A stretch of DNA of 15,248 bases, from the NCBI GenBank assembly GCA_024811115.1, contig JAKOGH010000694.1:1-15248 (forward strand), in the 5' to 3' direction. Every line of letters begins with the position of its first letter. Positions within the stretch are counted from its first letter, which is position 1. The notes below the pieces were generated by a model. The model was not told the DNA's origin. It searched no databases and saw only the letters and a program-made list of their open reading frames with translations. The position numbers and the translations under genes were made by a program. Below are positions 1 to 8,317 of this stretch, one piece after another. The DNA comes from Terana coerulea. Taxonomy: Eukaryota; Basidiomycota; Agaricomycetes; Polyporales; Phanerochaetaceae.

Positions 1-958
1 AGCTGTACGCACCACGACCTCGATCATCATGCGCCGTTCGCGGCGAAACCGCTTCCACCAAGTGTGTACACCAGCTGGGAGATGATGGCACTAAAGGGAT
101 GGTCAGTTCGGAGAAATGCTGTGAGAGGCCATGCGCGTACGAGACGAAGAACATAGAGACACCGACTCCACCCAGCCCCGTGAACACCCCGGCAGCAGGA
201 ACGCAATCATTCCGTCTATATCGAAGTGAGTGGTCGGTCACACTCTGATTGAGGAATCTGCTCACAAGAGATGCCGTCGAGTATATTCAGTAAGGTGCCG
301 AGGAGAACCGCCGGCAGCGACTTCACGACTGTGGCGGGGACATGCTGAAGCTTTTCGGATGTACGTGCTGCTTGAGGTGTTTTGACCAGCCTTCAACTCG
401 TCCCCGCGAGATGCGCTTCCCCACTGGGTCAGGGTCCACATGGTGTCCATGTCCGTTCGATTCGTGTCCGTTGGTTGTGTATGATGGCCGCGCGGCCTCA
501 ACATCGGCCAATAATGGCGAAGTCTCGGACTGCCTTCTCTCAGAGGGTGGACTCGTAATGTCTCCAGTGCGACCAAGCGTCCGCTGTGATATAGAACTGT
601 GCTGCGGCGTAGGATGCGGGCGAGTAGCAGTAGGTGTTACGCTATCGTCCTCGAAGACATCGTCATCTGGAACTAACAGACCAGCTTCTGGCTCGCGAGC
701 AAGTAACAGCGTGAGCCCCGAGGGATGGAAGGACCCTGGTCGCCCTCTCGCATGCGGCCCAGCGGTGTTGGTAGATGACAGGGTCGTAGTGGACGAGGTC
801 ATGTCTGTCGTAGAGTCATTCGTTAGGTGGGACGAGAGAGACACCGAGATAGATGCATTGTCTTCTCCAGGAACGGGCAGCGTCGTGGTCGGGAAGATGA
901 AGGACTCGCTGGAATGGGTCGACAACGGCGACTTCAGGGGCAGGCTCGACAGCTGCAT
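1..958 (-). CDS. SulP-family transporter (Vsb1/YGR125W-like), 5' part, runs off left edge
   Basis: N-terminal part of a SulP (SLC26-like) anion/amino-acid transporter. The first in-frame ATG is at 958, giving a long Ser/Thr-rich hydrophilic tail with an ExxxLL-type motif (ETSPLL). The first membrane segments follow: SLPAVLLGTLLNILDGIS, then after an intron YGMIAF, then GVSMFFVS, then AIISQLVYTLGGSGF. This succession is characteristic of fungal SulP proteins related to yeast Vsb1, a vacuolar membrane protein. Introns seen: 216-265 and 91-140 (50 nt each). A third donor (GTGCGT) lies at about 12, after an MMIEVV-like end. Three one-base deletions are needed to keep frame: near 339-345, near 199-201 (the family AFP block) and near 31-33 (just before MMIEVV). 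The family is confident from the LxxLLNxLDxxSYGMI pattern. The substrate is not deducible, and the true start could lie further upstream. Confidence 0.72.
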
Positions 959-1009
959 CGTGTTGTCCCGAATGGTCTCTTGCCTGTGCGTGTGCGGGGT
1001 GCCGGCATG

Positions 1010-1413
1010 CTTCAGATGGGACACCTTGGAGTGTGAGGTTGCAGAAGCCTAGCATGACGGCGGTGATCAGTACAAATGACGAGAGTTTGCGGGAGTATAG
1101 AGTTAGACTTGCCCTGCACGACTGAGAGGAGACCCGCTGTTGTGGTCCTGTATGAATTGAGGACCGGACTCGCGAGTTGTGACGGAGTCAGCGTCATCCT
1201 TGCTTGAAGTCGCGTTCCCCGGCCCCTCTCTGATGTCTCTCGCCGCAATACCCGACGGCCCAGGCAGGTCCTCATTTCCTGGCTTGTGTGCGTCCATCAC
1301 GGCTCGAAGATGGTCGTCCAGGCGAGCTGGAGAAAAGCGAGATGGTGCGGCGGTCTTCAAATCCTGGGCAATGACTTCAGCACAATGTTCGCTTATCTGC
1401 TCGCGTCGTTATC
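1010..1413 (-). other. Possible coding exon(s) with one membrane-like stretch, unassigned
   Basis: The reverse strand stays open from about 1413 to 1103 with fungal-like codon use and hydrophilic peptides such as RFSPARLDDHLRAVMDAHK. A one-base frame change near 1105 then leads into a hydrophobic run (LSSFVLITAVMLGFCNLTL) at about 1030-1085, which looks like a single transmembrane helix. No start ATG is visible in frame, so upstream exons would be needed. It could be a 5' extension of the SulP gene or the 3' part of a separate small membrane protein. I do not recognise a family. Confidence 0.28.
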
Positions 1414-1505
1414 GTCGTTGGCCACGATCAGGGGTAATAAAACATCAGGGTAAAATATTCGTCCCCTCGGGCCTTGTGTTAAGCGGAAGAGCGAGAGTGA
1501 ACGAA

Positions 1506-1644
1506 ATGCATTTTCTGACGGCGGTGGTAGTGTGTAGAGTCTAGAACTGAAGAAGACAGGTAATTTTGCACGCTTTGATTCGATCATGCGCAAAACAAGT
1601 CCATATTTGAAAGGAGCGCTAAATCAAAACGGACCAAAGGTGCA
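1506..1644 (+). repeat. Dispersed repeat, copy 1 (direct repeat with 4411-4542)
   Basis: Shares an ordered series of blocks with 4411-4542 on the same strand: ATGCATT, CTGACGGCGG, GGTAGTG, GTAGAG, TGC.TGCTTTGA-like, CGATCA.GCGCAAAACA, GTCCA.ATTTG, AAAACGGAC.AAA. The copies differ by substitutions and small gaps, roughly four in five bases alike in aligned blocks by eye. No open reading frame spans both copies, so this is most likely a non-autonomous element or fragment. Confidence 0.7.
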
Positions 1645-3680
1645 TTCTTCAAAATTCGTGTCGAATTGAACAGCCTGAGACATGCTTGAATCATTGGGCT
1701 TTGCACATTCATCTTCAGCAGAGCCAGTATGAGCGTAACTAACACCCAATTGATCATACATTGAGGTGTCATTATAGAGTCAGAGAGGGGTCAATACGCT
1801 GCAGCCGTACTGATGTCCTCGGCGATATCACTTGATTGGTGTCACTTGATTCGAAAGAACACTACTTCACGCCGTAAGTATTGACATTTTAGAAGATTCA
1901 AAGAGCTCTGACCGAGCTTATTGAGCTTCTTGACGTAGCAAGCATTGAAAAGGTTAACAGTGAGTCATTCATGCTGGTCACGCTGTGATATCATGCGACC
2001 ACGGCCTCTCAGGCATCCCTACCTTCCATATACACCAACTCATCGGCAAGCCGAGTTCGGAGGAGATCGAACTTACCCCGCTAGACTGCATACGATACGA
2101 GCTGCGAGGTTTATGCGAGATCCTCCATCCCATCCGAGTCACCCTGTACATTACTGTTTAGCAGATAAACACAGGCGTACCGAAGATTATCGAACATACT
2201 TCGCCCTGAAAATTAGATCATGATGAGCAATAGTCAGAATTCCCTAGAGGACGAGCGCTCACTAGTGTTCTGTAGTTCAGGTCGAATCAAACAACGCCCC
2301 GCACTATCTGCGTGCGACAAACTTGAAGAACGGTCCATAACGCTGGACTGGGTCTGCATGATGCGCTGACACCTTGCAGACCCGTTCGAGTGCAATGGAT
2401 TGTGCTAACTGATGCTTCGGATCATCGCTCAGGCCACACAGGCAGCCCGCTTCGCATACGCTCTCGACAAGGAAGGCGGTATCCAGGGTGTCGTGCGCCT
2501 CGCCAAGAAGCTTCTGCGCGCCGGAGTGTTAGAGCCGCACGGTACGAAAAACCGCTTTGCATTGGTGATATGGTACCAGCGACGGATGACTCGACTCGGA
2601 CAGGCGAATAGGTCTGTCTTCTGAAACACCATATTATGCCTGGCCCACAGATCGTTAGGACACTATAAAGACAACTTGCAATTCGAAATGTGCACGTACC
2701 ACATGACAAGGGCGACCGTAACAATGAAGGTCCAGTGATTGATTGCATTGCATCCGGCTGTCCGCCACATGTAGAAACAGGCCTATCAATAACCAGACAC
2801 CTCAACATAAACTTCCGGTGGACGGCACGGTAGAGTAAACCGAACTTACAAAACCAGTCAAAGTCCGGTGCAATGTCATATGTGTCAGTTAAAACTAGTT
2901 GGATATGCTGTCGCACAAATATGGTCGCGTTCCGGCTTGTTGCAGTCGACCTCATGCTAGGCAGGGTATATAGGCGTAGCAGACCTCGACCAAATATTTC
3001 GCGAACTCCACGGGGGCTTGTTGATTTGTTCCCGGCATTGTGCAGCATTTAAGCTACCTGCCGTAACATTGAGCTGTGGCGACCTTGGCCGGTGCAATGC
3101 CGCATATCGTGCCGGATGAATGTTGACAGATGCATCACGGCACGAGCGGCGAGCGACGAGCGCATCGTCTCTGCGTGTTCGCGAATGAACGATGAAGGGA
3201 CGGTCTCCCTCATGCAGCACTATGATCAAGAGCGATGAGATGAGCGTAGGTTTAGGTCTATACGAGCGCGCCGCCAAAGTGAATCATCACGCACGATCTT
3301 GGGTCGATACTAGAGAGTATACTTCATGTCGACCCGGGCGAAGGCAAAATCAGTTCCACACGTATTCTCAGAATTATGAGAGTGAATGGCATTTCCGGCT
3401 CATTGAGGTATGAGCGAACATTGACCTGTAGAAGGGACCAGATATTGAAGTAGAGCGAAGGCGGTAGTAGTGGTACTTACAATGCGCCTCAAACAATGTG
3501 TGTAATGACCTTTAAGCTTCTGTCATACACTCCCGGCGCCGTTCTTTGTGAACTAGTTTGCGAACGTGTCTGATGAGCGGTGAGGTCTGGCGTAAACATA
3601 ACAGCCTGGAGGACTCACCGTTAGTGCAGTACTGGATTAAAACATATCTTACACATACTTTCGGGGTCCTTTCCATGCGC
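1645..3680. other. Gene-poor spacer, no gene convincingly seen
   Basis: About 2 kb of mixed, mostly AT-richer sequence. Apart from a possible exon at 2430-2624, open frames on both strands are short, lack fungal codon preference and lack recognisable motifs. A 10-bp direct repeat (TCACTTGATT) occurs twice near 1828-1852. The last ~100 bases should hold the promoter of the secreted-protein gene at 3769. Confidence 0.5.
2430..2624 (+). CDS. Unassigned exon-like stretch (possible gene fragment)
   Basis: From 2430 to about 2550 the + strand is GC-rich with a strong fungal codon pattern (GCC, CTC, AAG, CGC) and reads ARFAYALDKEGGIQGVV followed by RLAKKLLRAGVLEPHG. It is preceded by a credible splice acceptor (ATCGCTCAG, ending 2429) and followed by a possible donor (GTACGA, about 2541), or by a stop at 2622-2624 if read through. 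Neighbouring sequence on both sides is not coding-like. This looks like one exon or a relic of a displaced gene. I do not recognise the family. Confidence 0.22.
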   Translation, partial: QATQAARFAYALDKEGGIQGVVRLAKKLLRAGVLEPHGTKNRFALVIWYQRRMTRLGQANRSVF

Positions 3681-3687
3681 TATAAAA
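3681..3687 (+). promoter_or_regulatory. TATA box of the small secreted protein gene
   Basis: TATAAAA lies 82-88 bases upstream of the ATG at 3769, leaving room for a leader of about 50 nt. It is the cleanest TATA element in the window and fits a strongly or conditionally expressed secreted-protein gene. Confidence 0.6.
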
Positions 3688-3768
3688 GCTCATTCACGAC
3701 ACAGTGAAAGGACAGAAGCAGCCCACCTGGTCTTCTATTCACTGCTCTACCCGAAACAGACAGCCAAC

Positions 3769-4256
3769 ATGCAATTCCCGAACACCTCTTTCACTCTTCT
3801 TGTTGGCGTCGTCGTCATGCTTGGTGCAGCTCTCGCTGCCCCAGCTGTCGAGGTCAGCAGCCATCATCTGTGCGAGTGAAGGTATGCTCACCGATGGACT
3901 TGACATCGGCGTACGGCAGAAGCGCGCAGACGGGAACATCTACGTCTGCACCGCCTGGGACTGGTCTGGCGACTGTGCCAACATCGGCTTCTACGACGGC
4001 CAATGCCAGAACTTTGCCAGCGAGTTCCAGGACGACATATCCAGCGTCGGCCCCGACTCCGGCTGGGAGTGCCTGTTGTTCGTGTACGCAGGATCAGAGA
4101 CGACTATTCATGGCAGCGACTCGAACTCACATCATTTCGCACAGAAACTATGACTGCAACGACAACCAGGGTGTCTACTACGTCAGTAGCCCCGGTGTTT
4201 CCGAGTTGACTACCGACAACGACGCGTTCAGCTCGTTCGAATGCTACCGCAACTAG
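3769..4256 (+). CDS. Small secreted cysteine-rich protein, beta/gamma-crystallin-like
   Basis: Three exons, 3769-3852, 3920-4083 and 4145-4256, joined through introns of 67 and 61 nt, give 119 aa with no frame problem. Residues 1-24 form a typical signal peptide (MQFPNTSFTLLVGVVVMLG, then AALAAPA), followed by VEKR, a Kex2-like site created exactly at the first exon junction. The mature part has six Cys and the order IYVCTAWDWSG, C, C, DDISSVGPDSGWEC, NYDC, GVYYVSSPGVSEL, FSSFEC. The repeated aromatic-Cys blades and 'SSVGPD' turns resemble crystallin-fold small secreted proteins common in Agaricomycetes; fold assignment is from pattern only. It is probably secreted as an effector, wall-associated or defence-type protein. 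The role is unknown, and the first intron uses a GTCAGC donor. Confidence 0.8.
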
Positions 4257-4410
4257 ACCACGAACTTGAATGGACGAGTCGGACCCCAGGTCATGATTGA
4301 ATTCGCAGGTTATTGACATCATGCAGGATTGACTGGCTGTTAGCTATGGAGTACGGGTGGAAAATCAATGTAGTTCTATTGCTTGGCACGAATATTCAGT
4401 ACTAAGCAAA

Positions 4411-4542
4411 ATGCATTATTACCTGACGGCGGCGGTAGTGGGCGTAGAGCCGAAGGGGGCCAGGTTGCATGCTTTGACCCGATCACGCGCAAAACATGTC
4501 CAGATTTGGAACCGAGCGTCAAGTGAAAACGGACTAAATGCA
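4411..4542 (+). repeat. Dispersed repeat, copy 2 (direct repeat with 1506-1644)
   Basis: Second copy of the repeat at 1506-1644, in the same orientation and with the same order of conserved blocks from ATGCATT to AAAACGGACTAAATGCA. This copy is slightly shorter and has a longer G run (CGAAGGGGGCC) in the middle. It lies about 150 bases after the secreted-protein stop and directly before the TGCCGGCA-rich element. Confidence 0.7.
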
Positions 4543-4561
4543 CACAGCCAATCGCAGTCCT

Positions 4562-4985
4562 GTATAATTAGTGTGCATGGCAAACACCTCCGGAGAGGTC
4601 TGCCAGGCCGGCTTGCCGGCAGAGCCGGCAGGCAGCGCTGGCAGAGAGGTGGCAGGACTTGGGCAGACGCTCGGAGGGATCGACCAGAGGCAGCCGGAGG
4701 CCCGCCCCATCACCCAAATTGGGCATGACGGAGGGCCGAAAGTGACCGGCGTTCACAATGGCAGTGGTTTCTGGAGGTTAGGAGGCTGCATAGGCTTGGT
4801 TGAGTCAAATATTGCGAGACCTATGGCTCAGAAACTACCCAATCTTACTCATATGGCCTCGCCAGTCCTCTTGTCTGCCAGGTTCTGCCAGGTCCACCCT
4901 CGTCTGCCAGCCGGCAGTGCCATGCCGGCATTGCCGGCAGGCGAGATGGCAGGATTTGCCAAGCGCTCTATGTATAATTCTCTTC
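4562..4985. mobile_element. Candidate MITE-like element with imperfect inverted termini
   Basis: Two GC-rich clusters (about 4590-4665 and 4878-4965) are made of repeated CTGCCAG and TGCCGGCA palindromes. The reverse complement of the left cluster aligns loosely with the right cluster in the same motif order. Both are bordered outward by GGCAAA/TTTGCCA and then by a TATAATT-containing stretch (4562 and about 4973). The interior has no convincing gene. Inverted clusters of palindromic motifs around a short non-coding core suggest a non-autonomous DNA element. No clean target-site duplication was found, so the exact ends are uncertain. Confidence 0.45.
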
Positions 4986-5876
4986 ATCGTCAGGAGTTGC
5001 CAGGGGGAGGCACAATCCAAATCGGTGAAACCACCTTGTCGAAGCGCCAGCAGATCAGACGCCCAATATTAGGCAAGACCCCAGTTGCAAGGTAACAACG
5101 AGATGACTACAGTGACTTACCGGTGCAGGTTGGTGCGACGCTGCGAGCTACATATTTGCGAAATCCCCTAAAATCCCATAGAGCTATGTCAATGTTGGCG
5201 ACCCCAGTTTCGTCCTCGGAAGGCTGGGTGTATGTACTTTAACGGGGGCTCGGCCAAACGGCCGCCTGTGCTGGACTTCCAATTGGTCGATGCAAGGGCC
5301 TGCGAGCACAAGAAAATTGCCCCTTTATCGAGCCTTATGCAGCAATGACCATATATTGTGACCGACGGGGGTGTAATGGGGGTGGCATTGCGAGCAATGG
5401 ACAAGCAGGCTGTAATCTCGTCTGCACTTAAGTGACATTAACGGCAATCAGCATCTTACCAAATGTGGTGAGCGTCTCTGCGGCGGGACCCCGAGGAGGG
5501 GTCACCACCACTTGACAAGGTGATTTCAGCGCTAGCGATACTGCCCCCCCCCTCGGGAGTTGCTCAAGAAAGCGAATGCACGGAATCCGTTTGATTTGAA
5601 TATATGTGCGATACGCCGCTGTAGGCTGCGTTCCCTTGCGTCAAAAGCCTCAGCAACCAAGTTATATGCACACAGTCCGCGCTCAATACATGTTGACAGT
5701 TGCGATTGTTGATCTATTCCTATTTTACACAATATTGTTACTGCTCTATTGTACACATATAACGTGGGCAAATGCTGCCGAATCTCCAGTCTTTAATGTT
5801 GCGAACACTATGTAAAGTGCATTAATGTCGAGTATGCGAGTTGAGTCCATTGGTATTGTGGTCGGCGCGAGATAGT
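4986..5876. other. Intergenic spacer without a supported gene
   Basis: Nearly 900 bases with only short open frames of non-coding character. It holds a C-homopolymer (about 5545-5554) and a small hairpin at 5487-5503. The right end should include the 3' untranslated region of the minus-strand SMP-like gene. No AATAAA signal was seen just after its stop. Confidence 0.5.
5487..5503. repeat. Short perfect hairpin with nested flanking pairing
   Basis: GACCCC (5487-5492) and GGGGTC (5498-5503) form a 6-bp stem with a 5-nt loop. GTGGTGA near 5465 and TCACCAC near 5502-5508 could add an outer stem. It lies outside any gene and may be incidental. Confidence 0.3.
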
Positions 5877-7276
5877 TCAGTGGGACACGCCAACGTCGCC
5901 GATGATCTGGACCGAGTCGGTGGTCTCTGAACGCGACATCGGCGGGGTCTCGTGCAGCTCGAGCTCGCGAGGGGTAACGGCGGCGGGCGTAGCCACCTCC
6001 TCACTCGCGCTGCCGACAGTGGCGGCGGGGCTGGGAGCGGGAACGGACTTGGCGTCGAGGTCGATGTTCACCTGCGCAGGCGCGGGGAGGTTGATCGTCT
6101 CCGCAATCCGCTCGTTGGCAGCAAGATCCTTGAGCTCGACGTGGGCGTTCTCCGACGCAGTCGTACCGTTCACGCCGCGGGTTGCCCTACAGAAGTAAAC
6201 TAGATTAGAGTAAGTTACGATAGTGGAGTTAGTGGACGTACTTGATGCGCTCAGCGTCGCGCAATGCGGCCTCACGGAGGAGCTCCTCCTTGGTCGAAGC
6301 GGGCGGGGCGGTGACGGTGCTCTTGCGGCGCCAGTTGGGGCTCGTGTCGGCGGACATCTCGTTCGACGGGCGGCGCGGCTTGCCAGCGTCGTTCGAGCCC
6401 CGGCGTTTGACCTCGACGGGGCTCGCGCTCCCGAACTCTTCCCACTCGAGTTCTGGCCCCGCGTCTCGCTGGAGCCGCGGCGCACATGGCCGCTCGTCTT
6501 CATCGCGCCGTTTGTATGCGCGCCCATGGACATCTGGCGCGGCTTCCGAGTGTTCTCGTTGGAGTTCTGGCGCGGCTTGCTAGCGGCATCTTTCGTCTCA
6601 GCGTTCTTGGCGGCAGCGGACTGCGCTTCGGCAGCGAGCGAGCCGGGTGGCGGGCGGAAGCCCAGTGCACGGTGCTCGTGCGACATAAGCTTGCGAGCCT
6701 CGACTGCAACGAGGAGAGGTCATTATATGCACCGATATACTGTCGAGATGCATGCTTACTCGGTGTAATGTTGCTGAGATCGACTGCAGGCTCGAGCCCG
6801 TCGGAAGCCTTGGGTGATGCGGATCCATCACTAGACTCGCTCCGCTCCGCGCTGGAAGTTCATCAGTACGTCGCGAGTCAAGTTTATACAGCATGACTTA
6901 CAGAATGCGCTCAGCGTCGACCTTGGCCGCCTCCTTGATCTTCTCGGGATCCGGGGTAGGGATACCGTCGACTTCGGGGTGCTTGGCAGCGGCGGCTTGC
7001 GCCTCGGCAGCCAACGAACCATTCGGTGGCCGGAAGCCAAGGACTTTGTGCTCGATAGACATGATCTTCTTGGCCTCGACTGCGGGAAGGGTCAGATTAC
7101 TGACCGTTCAGAGTAATAGCCAACGTACCTCTGCCGATAGCGTTCAAGTCGATGCCCATGGACTCTGCGATGGCAGCGCCAGCCGACAGCCTTCTCGAAG
7201 CCAGTGCATTGACGAACGTCGTACTCTCGACAACTGGCGATGCAGCAATTGCAGGGGCAGCGAACATAGTAGCCAT
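5877..7276 (-). CDS. SMP/LEA-like protein with two tandem repeat units
   Basis: Five exons: 7276-7129, 7079-6902, 6851-6760, 6703-6242 and 6186-5877, with introns of 49-56 nt, about 396 aa. The start ATG at 7276 sits in CCACCATGG. A ~49-aa N-terminal segment is followed by two homologous units, at about residues 50-80 (VEAKKIMSIEHKVLGFRPP, NGSLAAEAQAAAAK) and 140-170 (IEARKLMSHEHRALGFRPP, PGSLAAEAQSAAAK). The GSLAAEAQxAAAK core resembles the seed-maturation-protein (SMP) type of LEA domain found in many fungal hypothetical proteins, which suggests desiccation or stress protection; that role is inferred. A charged, low-complexity Ser/Pro/Arg-rich linker and an acidic tail ending GDVGVSH follow. 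One base is missing near 6448, where the frame must switch into EWEEFGSASPVEVKRR; adding it makes the exon total divisible by three. 'DAERI' occurs before the splice donor after each unit. Confidence 0.72.
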
Positions 7277-7304
7277 GGTGGAAGTTGAGTGAAGTTGGGC
7301 GAAG

Positions 7305-7366
7305 GTGGTTGGGTGAAGGCGGGTGGTTGAGTGAAGGTGGGTGGTTGCGTGAAGATGGGTGGTTGT
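7305..7366 (-). repeat. 18-bp tandem repeat in the 5' leader of the SMP-like gene
   Basis: Three consecutive 18-bp units (7305-7322, 7323-7340, 7341-7358) of the form GTGGTTGNGTGAAGRYGG plus a partial fourth, with degenerate relatives down to about 7284. On the transcribed strand they read as a purine-poor CCACCTTCACTCAACCAC series directly before the ATG. Together they form a C/T/A-rich leader. Confidence 0.85.
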
Positions 7367-7420
7367 TGAGAGGGAAAGAGTCGAACAACGGGTGTGGTGT
7401 TGGTCGAGATGGCGGTGGAT

Positions 7421-7428
7421 ACTTATAG
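7421..7428 (-). promoter_or_regulatory. TATA-like box of the SMP-like gene
   Basis: CTATAAGT on the minus strand, about 145 bases upstream of the ATG at 7276. It places the tandem repeats inside the expected leader. No other TATA-like element lies closer. Confidence 0.45.
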
Positions 7429-7439
7429 CTCCTCCGCGG

Positions 7440-8317
7440 TTAGTTGGAGCACCCTTTGCGTCACAGGCGGCCTTCTGCACCACCGGCCGCGCGGAAGACG
7501 GAGTCGAAGCGACATCGCTGTGAGCCTGTACCGCAACCGAACCGCAACGACCTGGGAACGGAGGGAGCGCAACGCCAAGGTACGCAGCAGAAACAAGAGA
7601 ACCAAGATAGTCGAAGGAGTTGCGGTGTAAGAAGCACACCCAATCTCAGATCCCGACGCAGCGTCATCGACCTCCTTCATTTCAAAGTCCGCGATCTAGC
7701 GCTCATCCTTCAACTCTTTGGATTCGAACCCCGTACGCGCCAGAAATTAGGCAGCTTTTATGTTCATTGAACACATTTTCCTGCTAGATTTACGTCTCTT
7801 GCGTAGCACATTCACTCGTCTATGTTTTGATTCAACACACGAACCACTTCTGATTTTTGCGGTGATGTATCTCAAGACGCCGATCACCCCGTGCACGTCT
7901 TCTTACCGCAACGCTGGATGTTACGCTGTAAGTTTGGTATGTTCCCTCACTCATCTACTTCTTTGCTACACGGTAGCACTGAGGAGATCGCGACTTCTTA
8001 GGATCACTTCGAGATTAGGCTACTGCCAATTCCGGGCAAGCGCTACCACTGTATGTCTTGGACTGCGCTGCGCAATGGCACCACCGTGGGTACGCGCTCT
8101 GGTTAGTCTGTGAAATCAACGTGTAGTATTTCTGACCTATCTTCTGTGCCTGCTTGTTATGCTGCGGTTCGCGGTGCATCAGCTACGTGGAGCAGTGCGG
8201 TTCACACACAGAGGAGTGGCCCTTGAATATGCATGAGGGTGAAGTACACGTTGACTCCATGCCGGGATGATCAAGGTGTGCTTTGGCCTTCCACAACGGT
8301 GATGATCAGAGTGGGAC
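7440..8317. other. Intergenic spacer without a supported gene
   Basis: Upstream region of the SMP-like gene and downstream region of the F-box gene. The longest + strand frame here (7760-8113) has no domain, no fungal codon bias and no splice context, so I do not call it. A GGTTCGAATCC sequence on the minus strand at about 7721-7731 matches a Pol III B-box but has no tRNA fold around it. Confidence 0.5.

Noticed and set aside
342..1052. Long + strand open frame of 236 codons
   Set aside because: It is the antisense of the SulP N-terminal exon. It has no domain, and the minus strand carries clear SulP motifs with splice sites.
1584..1772. Minus-strand 62-codon frame with a hydrophobic start
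   Set aside because: It overlaps the dispersed repeat copy, is very short, and shows no promoter or homologous counterpart at the second repeat copy.
2422..3048. Minus-strand open frame of 208 codons
   Set aside because: Codon use is unlike the real exons, Arg/Cys/Ser composition is random-looking, there is no motif, and it overlaps the better + strand exon candidate.
3570..3600. CTGATGA heptamer resembling a hammerhead ribozyme core (also at 14989)
   Set aside because: The required GAAA after stem II is missing at both places (GTAAA at the first, CCAA at the second), and stems I and III cannot be completed.
6223..6768. Long + strand open frame of 181 codons
   Set aside because: It is the mirror of the GC-rich SMP-like gene exon and crosses its intron at 6704-6759. 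Its peptide shows no family signature.
7719..7735. GGTTCGAATCC on the minus strand, a perfect Pol III B-box / tRNA T-loop sequence
   Set aside because: The flanks do not form a 5-bp T stem, no D or anticodon arm or acceptor stem can be drawn at tRNA distance, and no good A-box precedes it.
7760..8113. + strand open frame of 117 codons with some hydrophobic stretches
   Set aside because: Random-like composition, rich in Leu/Arg/Ser/Cys, with no signal peptide, splice context or codon bias. It is best explained as chance.
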